The position numbers and the translations under genes were made by a program. A stretch of 64,000 nucleotides of DNA from Vanrija pseudolonga (lineage: Eukaryota > Basidiomycota > Tremellomycetes > Trichosporonales > Trichosporonaceae), in contig NC_085850.1 in assembly GCF_020906515.1 (NCBI RefSeq), forward strand, positions 1,302,001 to 1,366,000, written 5' to 3'. The notes under the pieces are model-generated. The model saw nothing but the letters and a program-made list of their open reading frames with translations, searched no databases and had not been told where the DNA came from. Positions within the stretch are counted from its first letter, which is position 1. The number at the start of each line of letters is the position of its first letter. Below, piece after piece: positions 1 to 10,822 of the stretch.

Positions 1-1231
1 AGTGGCAATGTCGTGCAGGGACCACGTGCTGTCGGTAGACGCGGTCGCGGCGTAGAGACCAGAGGGGTGGACGGCGAGGCCAGTAACGTCGCCCTTGTGG
101 GCCGAGATGCTGCCCTTGGCAGACCAGGCGCCAGCCTCGTTCTCTCCCCAGAAGCGCACCGTCTTGTCCTGTGCTGTGGACACGACCAGCCTCGACTCGC
201 CCTCTTGCTCGCGGAACGCGACGTGCGTCACGGCCTTGGTGTGGCCCTTGAGCGCGCCGAGCACCTTTTGGCTCTCGAGGTCAAAGACCTGGACAATCTT
301 GTCCAGGCCACCAGTGACAATCGTCTTGCCATCCGAGGCAAGGTCGAGCGCATTGATGCCAGGCGGCTTGGTGCCGTGCATTGATGGGACGTGGGACGAC
401 TGGACGTACGTCTTGACCTGGTCGGCGGTCGCGTAGCCCGGCGCAGGCTTGCGCTTTTTGCGAACCGAAGAGAGGCTACAGCGTCAGTGGCGTAAACAAT
501 AACAAAACTCACGCCTGGTTCGTGGCCATGATCTTCTCCTCAACATCAGCAGGGAGCGCACCCTCCTGCTGCATCTCGACGTCCTCGGCAGCCTCCTCAG
601 CAGGCGCGGGGGCGATGCCAATCGAAGCCTGTACAGATGCCAATGCGCTGTGGGGTCAGTTGGTGCCAACAACGCTCAACTCACTCCCTCGACTCGTCAC
701 GCTCCTTGAGCAACCTCGCAATGACACGAGTCGCCGCGTCTTCTCGGTAGAGCGCGTTGGCCAGCTCCTGCTTGGATGCCTGGAACGCCTTCTTGATCTC
801 GAGCGACTCGAGCATGATCGCGTCGTACTCGGACTGGAGGGCTGTCAACAGCGCGGGGATCGAGGTCTGGTTCGACGCGCGGGGAGGGAGGGTCGAGGGC
901 TCTGTCACAGGGTTAGCACGACTCTTGCTCACTTGCTGCTCCACTCACTGGCCTTGACGTCAATCAAGTCGTCCTTGGTCAGAGCCTCGCCCGTGATGGG
1001 GTCGGTTCCATTCTCCTCTGCGACGCGTCAGCACAGGCTCTGCGCACAAGCATTGGCGTTTATGAGTCACCGCGACGTACCGATATACCGCTCGATCAGA
1101 GCCTTCTCGTACACCGTGCCCGATGTCTTGGAGACGACGGGCACCTGAGGTGGAGAGCCAGAGACTGGAGGTCGAGTTAGCTGCTGTCATCCTGGCTCGG
1201 ATCAGCTCCACTCACTGGCACAGAAGAACAT
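1..1231 (-). CDS. PRP19: Pre-mRNA-processing factor 19 (U-box E3 ligase, WD40), 3' end outside window
   Basis: Prp19 is the U-box ubiquitin ligase and scaffold of the NineTeen Complex, which activates the spliceosome in the nucleus. The reverse strand reads through six exons (1216-1231, 1081-1164, 949-1017, 685-901, 513-647, 475-1) joined by GT-AG introns of about 35-65 nt; all phases agree. The N-terminus begins MFFCAISGSPPQVPVV and continues KTSGTVYEKALIERYI, the classic U-box start. The Prp19 coiled-coil segment follows (SIPALLTALQSEYDAIM), then the start of the WD40 propeller (TIVTGGLDKIVQVFDLES, then LKGHTKAVTHV). The rest of the propeller lies left of position 1. The first exon is only 16 nt. 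It is divergent from another spliceosome gene, PRP2. Assignment is by recalled family motifs; exon edges are inferred from phase and splice signals. Confidence 0.93.
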
Positions 1232-1656
1232 GATTTCCCGTGCTTTTAGATCGGATGCAGAGTCTCCGAGCTGGCAAAGGCGACGAGGTGGATGTTGATG
1301 GCGAGGAGATGGATGTTGACGGTGTCGGCAGCTGGATTGTGCATCATGTTGCTCCTCCTCGACTTTGCTTGTTACAGGAGAGATGGTGGATGGGTGAGGC
1401 GGGAGTATATTTATCACAATGGCCACGCGACTCCATTGTATAAAGTTCCACCGAAAATGCCACGATTTCAATGTTTGCCGCTCGCTGAGAAGTCAATGAC
1501 CATCACTCTCCTCCATCTCGAGGTGGTCAATGTAGAGGCAAGAGTTGCAACTCCATCACACTCGTCGAGCAGCAACGACAAACAGCTAAACGACAGCCTG
1601 ACGAGGATCAAAAACCGCCTGCGCCATCGGTTTTCCCGCCGCATCATCCTCGCGCC
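1232..1656. promoter_or_regulatory. Shared divergent promoter region PRP19/PRP2
   Basis: These 425 nt separate the start codons of the two divergent spliceosome genes and must hold both 5' untranslated regions and promoters. I see no credible gene. A T/A-richer stretch (TATATTTATCAC, about 1405-1416) is the only TATA-like sequence. Confidence 0.6.
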
Positions 1657-4600
1657 ATGGACGTCAAGCAGTACATTGGCGACAATGTCGTTCGCGTAAG
1701 TCCGACCCTCTTGTCCCATGCCGCCGGCTCACACGAACAGATCCTTGGGTCGTCCGACAGCGCAACGGTCGACTTTGTCCACTCGGCTGGTGCGTCATCT
1801 TCCCATTCTGTCGACTTAGCTGACCCTCCCCCAGCCACATCGTCCAAAACAGCTGGTGACCTCTACCATACCCTCGTCGGCATGGGTCTGGACGAGACGC
1901 CAGACTTGAAAGACTTTGCCACTCAGGTCCACTCGCTCATCCCGCGCAAGACGAAGACCAAGACGCCAAAGGCCGCCCCTTCGGTCAACTCGCAGAAGTT
2001 CTCTCTATTGCTCGACGACGAGCCCTCCAGCTCGAAGAAGAAGAAGAAGGACAAGGTTGAACGCGAGACTGTCAAGCAGTCGCGGTCGTCACGGAAACGC
2101 GAAACCGATGGCAACTGGGACGATGAGCCCGAGGACCTGGAGCCCAAGCGCGCGAGGATAGACTCGCCTACGCCACCACGAGAGGACCTCCCGCCAGAAG
2201 AGACGGAGGAGGAGAGGCGGGAACGCGAGGCGGCCGAAGACTTGGCCGAGCGAGATGCGTTCGCGGCGCGCATGCGCGACAAGGACAAGGACCGGACGAA
2301 GAAGGTTGTTGCGGACAGGACGGGCGAGGGCGGCAAGGAGGCAGCGAGGAGAGAAGCGCTCGCCAATGATCCTGTCGCCCGAGCCTCTGTCATGGACGAC
2401 CTGCGTCTCCACTCGCGTCAGGAGTATCTCTCCAAGCGTGAGCAGCAGCGACTCGACCTGCTCAAGATGGAGCTCGAGGACGAGAAGGTCCTGTTCCGTG
2501 GGCAGCAGCTGTCGAAGCGCGAGATGGAGGAGTACCAGCGCAAGGTCGAGCTCGTCAAGATTCTCGAGGCGCGGCAGAAGATCGATGACGGCACTGAGGG
2601 CTACATGCTCCCCGACGACTACATCACCGAGCAAGGTCGCATCGACTCGAAGAAGCGCAAGAACGCATTGTATAAGCGCTACGACGAGGCCAAGCCCAAG
2701 GACGGCGAGTTTGTCACCGACATCGACACATGGGAGGAGAGCCAGCGGTACAAGACCGACTTGACCACCGGCGCGCTCGACAAGGTCATCATCGAGGACG
2801 AGTACGACTATGTCTTCGACGAGTCACAGGGCATCAAGTTCCTGCAGGAGGGCAAGCTGAACGGAACGTTGACTGCTGAGGCGCAAGCCATCATGCAGCA
2901 GGTCGAAGAGGCGGAGAAGCGCGCGCAGAGCATCGACGACACGCGCAAGTCGCTACCGATCTACGAGTTCCGCGACGAGCTGCTGGAGGCTATCGCCGAG
3001 CACCAGGTGCTGATTGTTGTCGCCGAGACGGGTTCCGGCAAGACGACACAATTGCCGCAGTACCTCCACGAGGCTGGCTACACCAAGGGCGGCATGAAGG
3101 TCGGATGCACGCAGCCGCGTCGTGTCGCCGCCATGTCGGTCGCCGCCCGTGTCGCTGAAGAAGTAGGCACGCGACTGGGTCAGGAGGTCGGCTACTCGAT
3201 CCGTTTCGAGGATATGACGAGCGACAAGACGGTCCTCAAGTACATGACGGACGGTATGCTTCTTCGAGAGTTCTTGACCGACCCCGAGTTGTCAACCTAC
3301 TCGGCGCTCGTTATCGACGAGGCCCACGAGCGTACCCTGTCCACGGATATCCTGTTCGGCCTGGTCAAGGACATTGCGCGGTTCCGACCAGAGCTCCGCC
3401 TGCTCATCTCGTCAGCGACGATGAACGCCCAAAAGTTCTCCGAGTTCTTCGACGGTGCGCCAATCTTTGACGTCCCTGGCCGTCGCTTCCCCGTCGACAT
3501 GTTCTACACGCAGCAACCCGAGGCCAACTACATCCACGCGGCGGTGACGACGATTCTGCAGATCCACACCACGCAGCCAAAGGGTGACATCTTGCTCTTC
3601 CTCACTGGTCAGGATGAGATCGAGGCGTGCGAGGAGAACTTGACCGAGACGATGCGGACACTAGGCGACAAGGTGCCCGAGCTGATTATTGCGCCCATTT
3701 ATGCCAACCTCCCGAGCGAGCAGCAGACGAAAATCTTCGAGCCGACACCAGAAGGCGCGCGCAAGGTCGTCCTGGCCACCAACATTGCCGAGACGTCCAT
3801 CACCATCGACGGTGTTGTGTACGTTATCGACCCCGGGTTCGTCAAGCAGAACAACTACAACCCAAAGACTGGCATGTCGTCGCTAGTTGTTGAGCCTATC
3901 TCACGCGCCTCGGCACAGCAACGTGCGGGCCGTGCTGGTCGTGTTGGTGCAGGCAAGGCATTCCGCCTGTATACCAAGTGGGCGTTCAAGAACGAGCTGC
4001 CGCAGGACACGATCCCAGAAATCCAGCGTACCAACCTCGGCATGGTGGTCCTCATGCTTAAATCCCTCGGCATCAACGACATTCTCAACTTTGACTTTTT
4101 GGACAAGCCGCCAGCCGAGACGATCATCCGGTCGTTCGAGATGCTGTACGCGCTCGGCGCGCTCAACCACAAGGGCGAACTGACACGTCTTGGGCGACGC
4201 ATGGCCGAGTTCCCTGTCGACCCGATGCTGTCCAAGGCCATCATCGGGTCCGAGGTGTTCAAGTGCACGCACGAGGTGCTAATCATCATCTCCATGCTGC
4301 AGGAGTCGGGCTCGCTGTTGTACCGCCCCAAGGACAAGCGGGTGCACGCCGACCAGGCGCACAAGAACTTTGTCAAGCCCGGCGGTGACCACTTCACCCT
4401 GCTCAACATCTTCAACCAGTGGGCCGAGACAAACTACAGCCAGCAGTTCTGCCAGGAGAACTTTGTGCAGTACAAGTCGCTGTGCCGCGTGCGCGATATC
4501 CGCGACCAGCTGGCGAGCCTGTGCGACCGTGTCGAGGTGGTTATCGAGTCCAACCCCAACGAGATTGTGCCGGTACAAAAGGCCATCACGGCCGGGTACT

Positions 4601-4952
4601 TCTACAACACTGCGCGCATCGACAAGGGTGGCGGTTACCGCACGACCAAGAACAACCACACAGTGTTTATCCACCCGAGTTCGTGCCTCATCGGCATGCA
4701 GCCCCCGCCGCGCTTCATTCTCTACTACGAGCTCGTGCTCACGTCGAAAGAGTATATGCGGCAGTGTGTGCCGATCGAGGGGTCGTGGCTGTCTGAGCGT
4801 GAGTGGGTGATTCTGGGCGTAGCTGACATCGCACAGTGGCGCCGCACTACTTCAACAAGAACGAAATTGAGAACTTGCTCGGGTCGGCGAGCCGTGTGAA
4901 GATGCCGAAACAGATTGAGAGCACGCAGCAGAAGGTGGGACCGGTGGCGTAG
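1657..4952 (+). CDS. PRP2: DEAH-box pre-mRNA splicing ATP-dependent RNA helicase Prp2/DHX16
   Basis: Prp2 remodels the activated spliceosome just before the first splicing step. Four exons give 1,055 aa: introns 1696-1740, 1790-1834 and 4799-4836. The N-terminal third is charged and helical (KKKKKDKVER, EETEEERREREAAE), as in DHX16. The helicase core follows: P-loop GETGSGKTT near residue 427, TQPRRVAA, DEAH near residue 524, SAT, and QRAGRAGR near 724, then winged-helix, ratchet and OB-fold parts. RxFPVD and VAPHYF near the end are typical of this clade; the last motif appears only after the third intron is removed, which supports that intron. The first two introns are both exactly 45 nt without stops, so their retention would not break the frame. 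The 3' end is 24 nt from the convergent neighbour's stop. Confidence 0.94.
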
Positions 4953-4976
4953 TAGTTGTATCAGTAGTAGCAGTCA

Positions 4977-5852
4977 TCATCTTGCATTGTGTGGGCGGGC
5001 TAGTGCGGCAGTGCTGCGAGGAGGCAGGATTACGGTGGTATAGAGGTGGTGTGATGGCGATGCAGGGGGCTGGGCCGAAGGTGTCCTGCCTGTCGGCACC
5101 GTCACCGGCGTCTCTTGGTCGTCATCGTCGAGTGGGAGCTCCTCGCCATTCGCGCCCGTCCTCGAAACAATCTTGAGCACCCAGTTGCCAACCTGCTCAT
5201 CATACACGACGCGGCCGGTGATGGACGGGCCGGGGGGATAGTTCTTGAGGACGGGATCGTACCGGCCAAGCGGGAGGTCGCCGACGATACTCGACAGCTC
5301 CGTGTCGACAATCGGGACGGCACAAGCATCGAGCGCGTCGCCGCAAAAGTCGTAGACTGGCGTTTTGCGGGGCACGGCGGCGTGCGGGAACAGCAGGTTC
5401 CCGGCGAGCTGGTACGCGAATGAGACCATGCTGCTCGTCTCGTCCGTCCATGCCTCGACGCTGAGGTATCCCGGCCGACGGCCCCACTGCGCGTGGTTCC
5501 TACCGTACTCGTCAGCCGGGGTGCGGCGCGCCGCACACAAACGTACAGAGCATACGCCTTGTAGAACACGGCCAAAGTGAACGTCAACTCGTCGATCTCG
5601 GACCACGCGTCCCACGCCGCGGCGTCGGCCCACGCCATGCTCGCCTCACGACCAGCGATGAGGGCGCGCGAGTCGAGATGCGGGGTTTCGGGGAAGAAGG
5701 CTGAAGCATCTGGGTCGACGTCCCGCGTTATTGGGAAGGACGTGTCCGCCGCCCACTCGGGGAGCGGTGGGCGGGGCGGCGGCGTTGGGGTGGCTGGGGC
5801 CGCGGGGGGGGGGGGGGGGGGCGTCGTGCTCGCGGCGTGCTTGCTCTGACAT
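4977..5852 (-). CDS. Unrecognised protein, about 275 aa, proline-rich N-terminus
   Basis: I do not recognise this protein. The reverse strand reads MSEQARREHD, then a proline run, PLPEWAADTSFPITRD, an aromatic/acidic helical stretch (MAWADAAAWDAWSEIDE), an intron at 5500-5546, and a long second exon (NHAQWGRRPGYLSVEA, then GPSITGRVVYDEQVGNW). The second part has a conserved, soluble look without membrane segments. The chosen ATG at 5852 is not in frame with the body as printed, because an uninterrupted run of 18 G (5804-5821) lies between them; 17 would put it in frame. That suggests a homopolymer length error or a length-variable tract. The only in-frame upstream alternative starts near 6004 and has low-quality sequence. 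It lies tail to tail with PRP2 and downstream of PMS1 on the same strand. Confidence 0.6.
5804..5821. repeat. Poly-G homopolymer (18 nt) inside a coding region
   Basis: Eighteen consecutive G on the + strand encode the proline run of the small gene on the reverse strand. The reading frame differs on its two sides. Confidence 0.9.
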
Positions 5853-6229
5853 GGTCGTGAAGCGTGAGTAAGTACACAGACGAATGCAAGCCTCCATTGT
5901 GGGACGGAGGGAGGCGGTCCTTGGCCTCTGTGGCGGCAGGCTGCGAGACGGAATGTGGCACCTATGAGCGACGAATGCGGCTGATACATCGGACGGCGGG
6001 ACATACTGAACCAAATTGGTGTCTCTCTGTCTCACTTATCTCCTACCACCGCGAAGTGCCGATGAATGGTGTGGGTGAATGGGGAGATGATGGATCAAGA
6101 GCTGTTCTGTGTAGTGGTGCGGTTGGTGCTGGATACCCAAGCACTTAATGTTGTGTCTCATTTCCTACCACTTGCGCCACTTGCGCGAGGGCAATGCAAT
6201 ACATCCTGACTATATGTTATGGCTACATG
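5853..6229. other. Intergenic, PMS1 3' end to the unrecognised gene
   Basis: About 377 nt between two genes on the reverse strand. It should hold the PMS1 3' untranslated region and the promoter of the gene starting at 5852. I see no further gene or clear repeat. Confidence 0.5.
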
Positions 6230-9200
6230 TTACTCCCACTTGGCCCAATCGATGCGTCCGCGGCCAGAGTGCGGCCGCGACGGCGGGGTCAGCTCACACA
6301 TGTGGCGCATGGTCGGACGGCCATGAGGACAGTTCTGCTTCGTCAGCACAACGCTCGCTCACTCCAAGTCCCCACTCACCCAAGGCTGGTCAATCGTGCC
6401 CATGTTGCGCAACAGCGCCACCATCTGCGCCTTGGTCAAGCTCTTCCCAATCATGACACTGCGGCGACACGCGCGCATGGCAAACATTGCTCGCGCCTTG
6501 GAGCACCGCACCATCTGCCCCTGTGGGCGCGCACCGTCGCCGAGGAGGTGGAGCAGCTGCTCGAGGTCTGATCGTCAGCGCTAGTCCGACCCCGTACCAC
6601 ACCCACCCTTGAAGTCGAACGTTGTCTCCTTGCTGACCGGCATGGCCTGCAGCGTGATCCTCTCTCCCCGGCCCGGCGCCGCGTCCTCGTCCACGCCGAC
6701 CTTGAACCCGTTCGCCTCCAGCACGTCCAAGTTCTCCATGGCGACAATCTCGTCGGCCGAGGTGAGCTGCATTGGCCGGGGCCGGATGAGCGCCTGCGCC
6801 TTGATCACCGTCGTGCGCTGCAGCGTCTCAAAGTTGAACTTTTCGTCGCTGGCGTGCTGGTCGACGATGAACAGGTCGTCTGAGCCCTCGTGCCGCAGAC
6901 GGGCGATAATGAAGCCCTTGTTGAACTGTCCGAGGACCTGCATGCGCGCAAAATCGTCTTTGGAGATGACGCGCGCGAGGGCCGCCTCGGCAGCTGCTGC
7001 GTCGCGGTTACCCACGCCAGCGGCGTCCGACACGGCGCCGGCGCGCACGGCGGCGTATGCGCTGCGTTTCGCCGGCTGCTGGCCTTGGCGCTTGGCATAT
7101 CGGGCTCGCAGGCGGTCCAAGTCGAAGCGTAAGGTTGCTTCACCTGTCGCCGCGGCCGACTGGATCTCGTCGCGGTAGCCTGATGGTGGGGAGGTGGCCT
7201 CGGCGTCGCCGGCGTCGTCCTGCTCTGGGGTTGGAGTTGGTGATAGGGAGGTTCTGTCGGATTGCAGCTCGTCTTGAAGCCCGCTATCGTCTGGGACCTC
7301 AACATCATCCTCGGTTGGCGCGACGTCCACATTCACGTCCGCGTCCTCGGCCGGGTCGTCATCTTCAACGCCGGCGTCGTCGTCAAGCTCGTCAGCCTCA
7401 ATAGCCTCGGTGTCGACCTCGGCGGTGTCGCCGTCCTCGTCGCCATTCGAGGTGGCCACCTCCCGTCTTCTAGACGGCCGCCGCACCTCAACCTCCATCT
7501 CTACCACCTCGTCCTCCTCCGACTCGATCTCCTCCTCCTCGGCAACAGCGACAGGCTGGCTTGCGTACCCCGCCAGCCGCTGCCGGAGGTTACTCCGCGC
7601 CTCTCTGCCAGACGCTGGTGCTCTTGAAGCGGACGTCGATGCCGTCGACTTCCGCTTCGGGCTCCACGACGCGACTGTCGGGTCAAGAGTCTGTTGTGCT
7701 AGCCTTGGGGGCGGTGATGGCTCCCGTCGACGGCGGAATATTGGCGCGAGTGGCTGGGAGAGCTCCTCTTCGCCTTCGGATTCGACTAAGCCTAAGCGTG
7801 ATGAGGAGCGCGAGGCGCGGGACGAGGCACGTCGCTGGGCGTTGGGTTGCGCTTGGGTTTCCTCGGGTTCGTCGGCGGGTGCGTCCTCGTCACGGCCCTC
7901 CTCGCGGTCCTCCTCCTCCTCCTCGTCGATGGTGGTGGGCGGAGCAACGACGCTCGGCTGCACAAGCTTGACGGTCTGCGACGCGCCCGACACGGCGTAG
8001 CTAGACCTGGTAGGCTGGAAGAACTTGTCCAGCGCGTCCTGCCGTTAGCCGTACCCACACCCGTGACTCACCCTCAACGCGTCGATGAGGTTCGCCTCGG
8101 AGTGAACGAAGATGGTGCGCTTATCGGGACTGACGTTGATGTCGACACTTTCGCGGGGTATTGTGAAGTCGAGAATGGCGAGCGGCACCTGATTGGTGTT
8201 GAACGACTTGTACACCTCATTGACAGTCCTGAGGACCTTTGGGAGAGCGCATGGGCGGCCATTGATGTAGACGAACTGCCTGTCGGCGCTGGAGCGGCCT
8301 TGCCCCCACGCGCCGGAGGATATCAGTCCCGAGACGCGGACCTGCTGTGTGCTGGCTGTCAGCGCGGACGACGTCGCCACTCACCCCTCCTCAATGCCCT
8401 CTCGCCGTGCCATGGCCTTGTCGATGGCCACCTCGAGCGAAAGGTCAACGTCCACGACACCTTCGAGCGCCTTGGGACCCCATACGGCGGCCACAGAGGC
8501 GCGGAGGCCGCCCTTGCCGTCGACCGCGAGGACTGTGTGGCGTTTACTGGGTGCGGTGTCAGCTGCATTCCTCCCACCACCTCCCCCGACCTCCAACTCA
8601 CCCCCCGCGCCCGCCACCAACCGACTCGACCTTGAGCCGCACCGCCCGCCCCGCTGACGCCGGGACGAGCGCATAAGCCGTCAATATCCCCAAGGCCTTG
8701 GCGTACTCGCGCTTGTGCGTGCGTTCAAACTCTTTTCGCCGGACGGGGAGGGCAGCGAACAGCCCGGAGACGGACACGGTGGTGCCGCGCTGATGTTGTT
8801 AGCAATGCCACCTCCACGCTGCGTGTCCCGGCCGTCCATTTCCCCTTCCCCACTCCTTATGTTCTACTCTGCCCGCCCACCCACCCCTACGCGAGAAGTA
8901 TGCCACCACCCACCCCTCCACCGCTCCGCCTCCCCACCCCTACGCGCTCCGCGCGAGAACCACCACCTACCCCTCCACCGCTCCGCCTCCCCTCCCAAAC
9001 GCCCACTCACCTGCCTCGCAACCTTTCCCGTAGACTGCACCCGCCCGTCCCTCCCCAACCCAAGCACGGCGCCCATCGGCGCCGTCTCGGCGGTGGCGGT
9101 GGTGACCGTTACGCCGTCGCACAGGGCACAGAGGGCCGAGAGCGCCTCGCCGCGGAATCCGAACGTGTCGACTGTCGACAGGGCAGCGAGGGAGGGGAGT

Positions 9201-9573
9201 TTGGACGTGTGATGTTTTAGGCCTGCGCGTGAGCGTGAGCGAGAACACGAGGGGTAGGTTTGCTTACCGATACTGTCGTAGTCTGCGGCTGCGATGCCCG
9301 AGCCATTGTCCACCACCTCGAGCGTGTCCAACCCGCTGTCTTTTATCCGCACGTCTGGGTAGTGGTTAGTCGAAAGTAGAGGGAGAGGGGCGGCGACGCA
9401 CCGATGATGGTCGCGCCCGCGTCGAGGCTGTTCTCGAGCAGTTCCTTCACGGCGCCAGGGAGGTCGAGGACCACTTGGCCAGAGTGCAGGCTGTGCACCG
9501 ACGCCGCGTCGATCGCTACGTCGTGTTAGTTGGGCTTTGGGGCGGACGTACGCTTTATGCTTGCTGCTGCCAT
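6230..9573 (-). CDS. PMS1: DNA mismatch repair protein PMS1 (MutL-alpha endonuclease subunit)
   Basis: PMS1 pairs with MLH1 and nicks the error-containing strand in nuclear mismatch repair. Ten exons join in phase to 929 aa: 9552-9573, 9402-9515, 9268-9354, 9011-9222, 8602-8789, 8385-8546, 8072-8351, 6607-8038, 6380-6567, 6230-6334. The start reads MAAASIKPID. The GHKL ATPase follows ([21 protein letters not shown]), then the transducer domain ([16 protein letters not shown], then [12 protein letters not shown]). A long acidic linker of about 300 residues leads to the MutL C-terminal domain with the endonuclease metal motif [12 protein letters not shown], which fits DQHA-x2-E-x4-E exactly. 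[12 protein letters not shown] and NCPHGRP complete the site. Intron 8790-9010 is far longer than the others. It is divergent from PIG-P. Confidence 0.95.
8881..8992. repeat. Direct duplication inside PMS1 intron 4
   Basis: A pyrimidine-rich stretch of 23 nt is present identically at 8913-8935 and 8970-8992, with partial similarity of the flanks (offset 57 nt). It explains why this intron is 221 nt when its neighbours are 30-60. Confidence 0.75.
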
Positions 9574-9815
9574 GGTGTTTGAGACAACAAGACAAGATCA
9601 CAAGAGACAGGATACGAGACAAGACATGGAAATGTCGGCGGCGACTTGTTGACCGACGCGCGACGGACGCGCGCGCCGGCGGATGACCGGATCGCCTGAC
9701 TGACCTCCACCTGCGCGTTTCTGAAAACAAGCCAGCAAAGCAGCTCACAGTCACAAGCGTCACATTGCACTTTGTTGACGACGTTGACGTTACTCTTCTC
9801 CCCCAACGCGCAACC
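9574..9815. promoter_or_regulatory. Divergent promoter region PMS1/PIG-P
   Basis: 242 nt between the two start codons. GC-rich in the middle (GACGCGCGACGGACGCGCGC, 9656-9675), with no clear TATA box. Confidence 0.5.
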
Positions 9816-10590
9816 ATGTCAACGACGCGCCGCTCAACGCGGCTCCAGCTCAGCCTCTCAAAGGAAGAGCACCACTCGCCACCACCCGAACCGCTGACGC
9901 CGCGCGCATCAAGCTTCCCCACACCACCAACCCACGTCCCCTCGCGCCGCGCCTCCACCCAGATCGACCCCCTCGCCGCCGCCGCTGCTGTCCAGTCGCC
10001 CCTCGACCCCATCTCGCCATGGCCGCCCACCTCGACCATTTCGGACGACGACGCGTCGCCCTCGTCTGCTAACACACCGCGCGACGACCTGCCCTCTGCG
10101 AAAGAGGTGTACGGGAGCTTGGCGATCCTGCTCACGTACCTCCTCTTTGCCGTGTACTTGCTCTGGGCGTTCGCGCCGCCTGCTTGGCTCGACGCCGTCG
10201 GATGGACGTGGTACCCTGCTCGGTGCGTACAGACTTGAGCTCGCTAACGCCGCAGTGAATGGGCCGTCGTCGTGCCCTGCTGGCTCATGGTCGTCGTCCT
10301 CCTCGCTTACTGGTCTTACGCCGGCCTCACCGTCTTCCTCACCCCGGCTTTCACCTCGGCTACCCTCATCACTGGTGAGACGGGGCCACGCGTGGGACCA
10401 CGCTGACACGCTCGCAGACAAGTACGCCAACATCCCGGCCGACGACTCCGACGCCGCTGAGCGCTACTACGCCAAGTTTACCTCACCCACTGCCGTCCCC
10501 GAGGCTGTAGACCTCCCAATAGACCTCGTCAACCGTGTCTTGTACCCTCCACGACCACGCCAGCGCCCACGGTCTGACGCCACCCCTTGA
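9816..10590 (+). CDS. GPI N-acetylglucosaminyltransferase subunit PIG-P
   Basis: PIG-P is a small membrane subunit of the ER complex that adds GlcNAc to phosphatidylinositol, the first step of GPI-anchor synthesis. Three exons (introns 10223-10255 and 10375-10417) give 232 aa. A hydrophilic, Ser/Pro-rich N-terminus of about 90 residues comes before the PIG-P domain: EVYGSLAILLTYLLFAVYLL, then a linker ending in WTWYPARE and a second membrane segment (VVPCWLMVVVLLAYWSYAGL). The domain closes with TDKYANIPADD, which is typical of the family. The WYP-R-EW sequence forms only after the first intron is removed. Upstream it shares a short divergent promoter with PMS1; downstream it converges on the histidine kinase. 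Confidence 0.88.
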
Positions 10591-10822
10591 CGACTCCACC
10601 AACCACATGCATGAGGCTACAATCCATACAACGATACCACAGGTGTATTCCCTGCAATGCCGTGAAAGGGAGATATACGCGACGATATCCACAGTTTGCT
10701 GTAATAACAGACCAAGAGACGAGCAAAACGAAAAAAGGAGCAACGACCCAAAACGAAGAAGTAATGCTGCAGTAGAAAAGCTCTAGTGCCGTGTATAGCT
10801 CTAGCGCTGGCGTGTATGGGCT

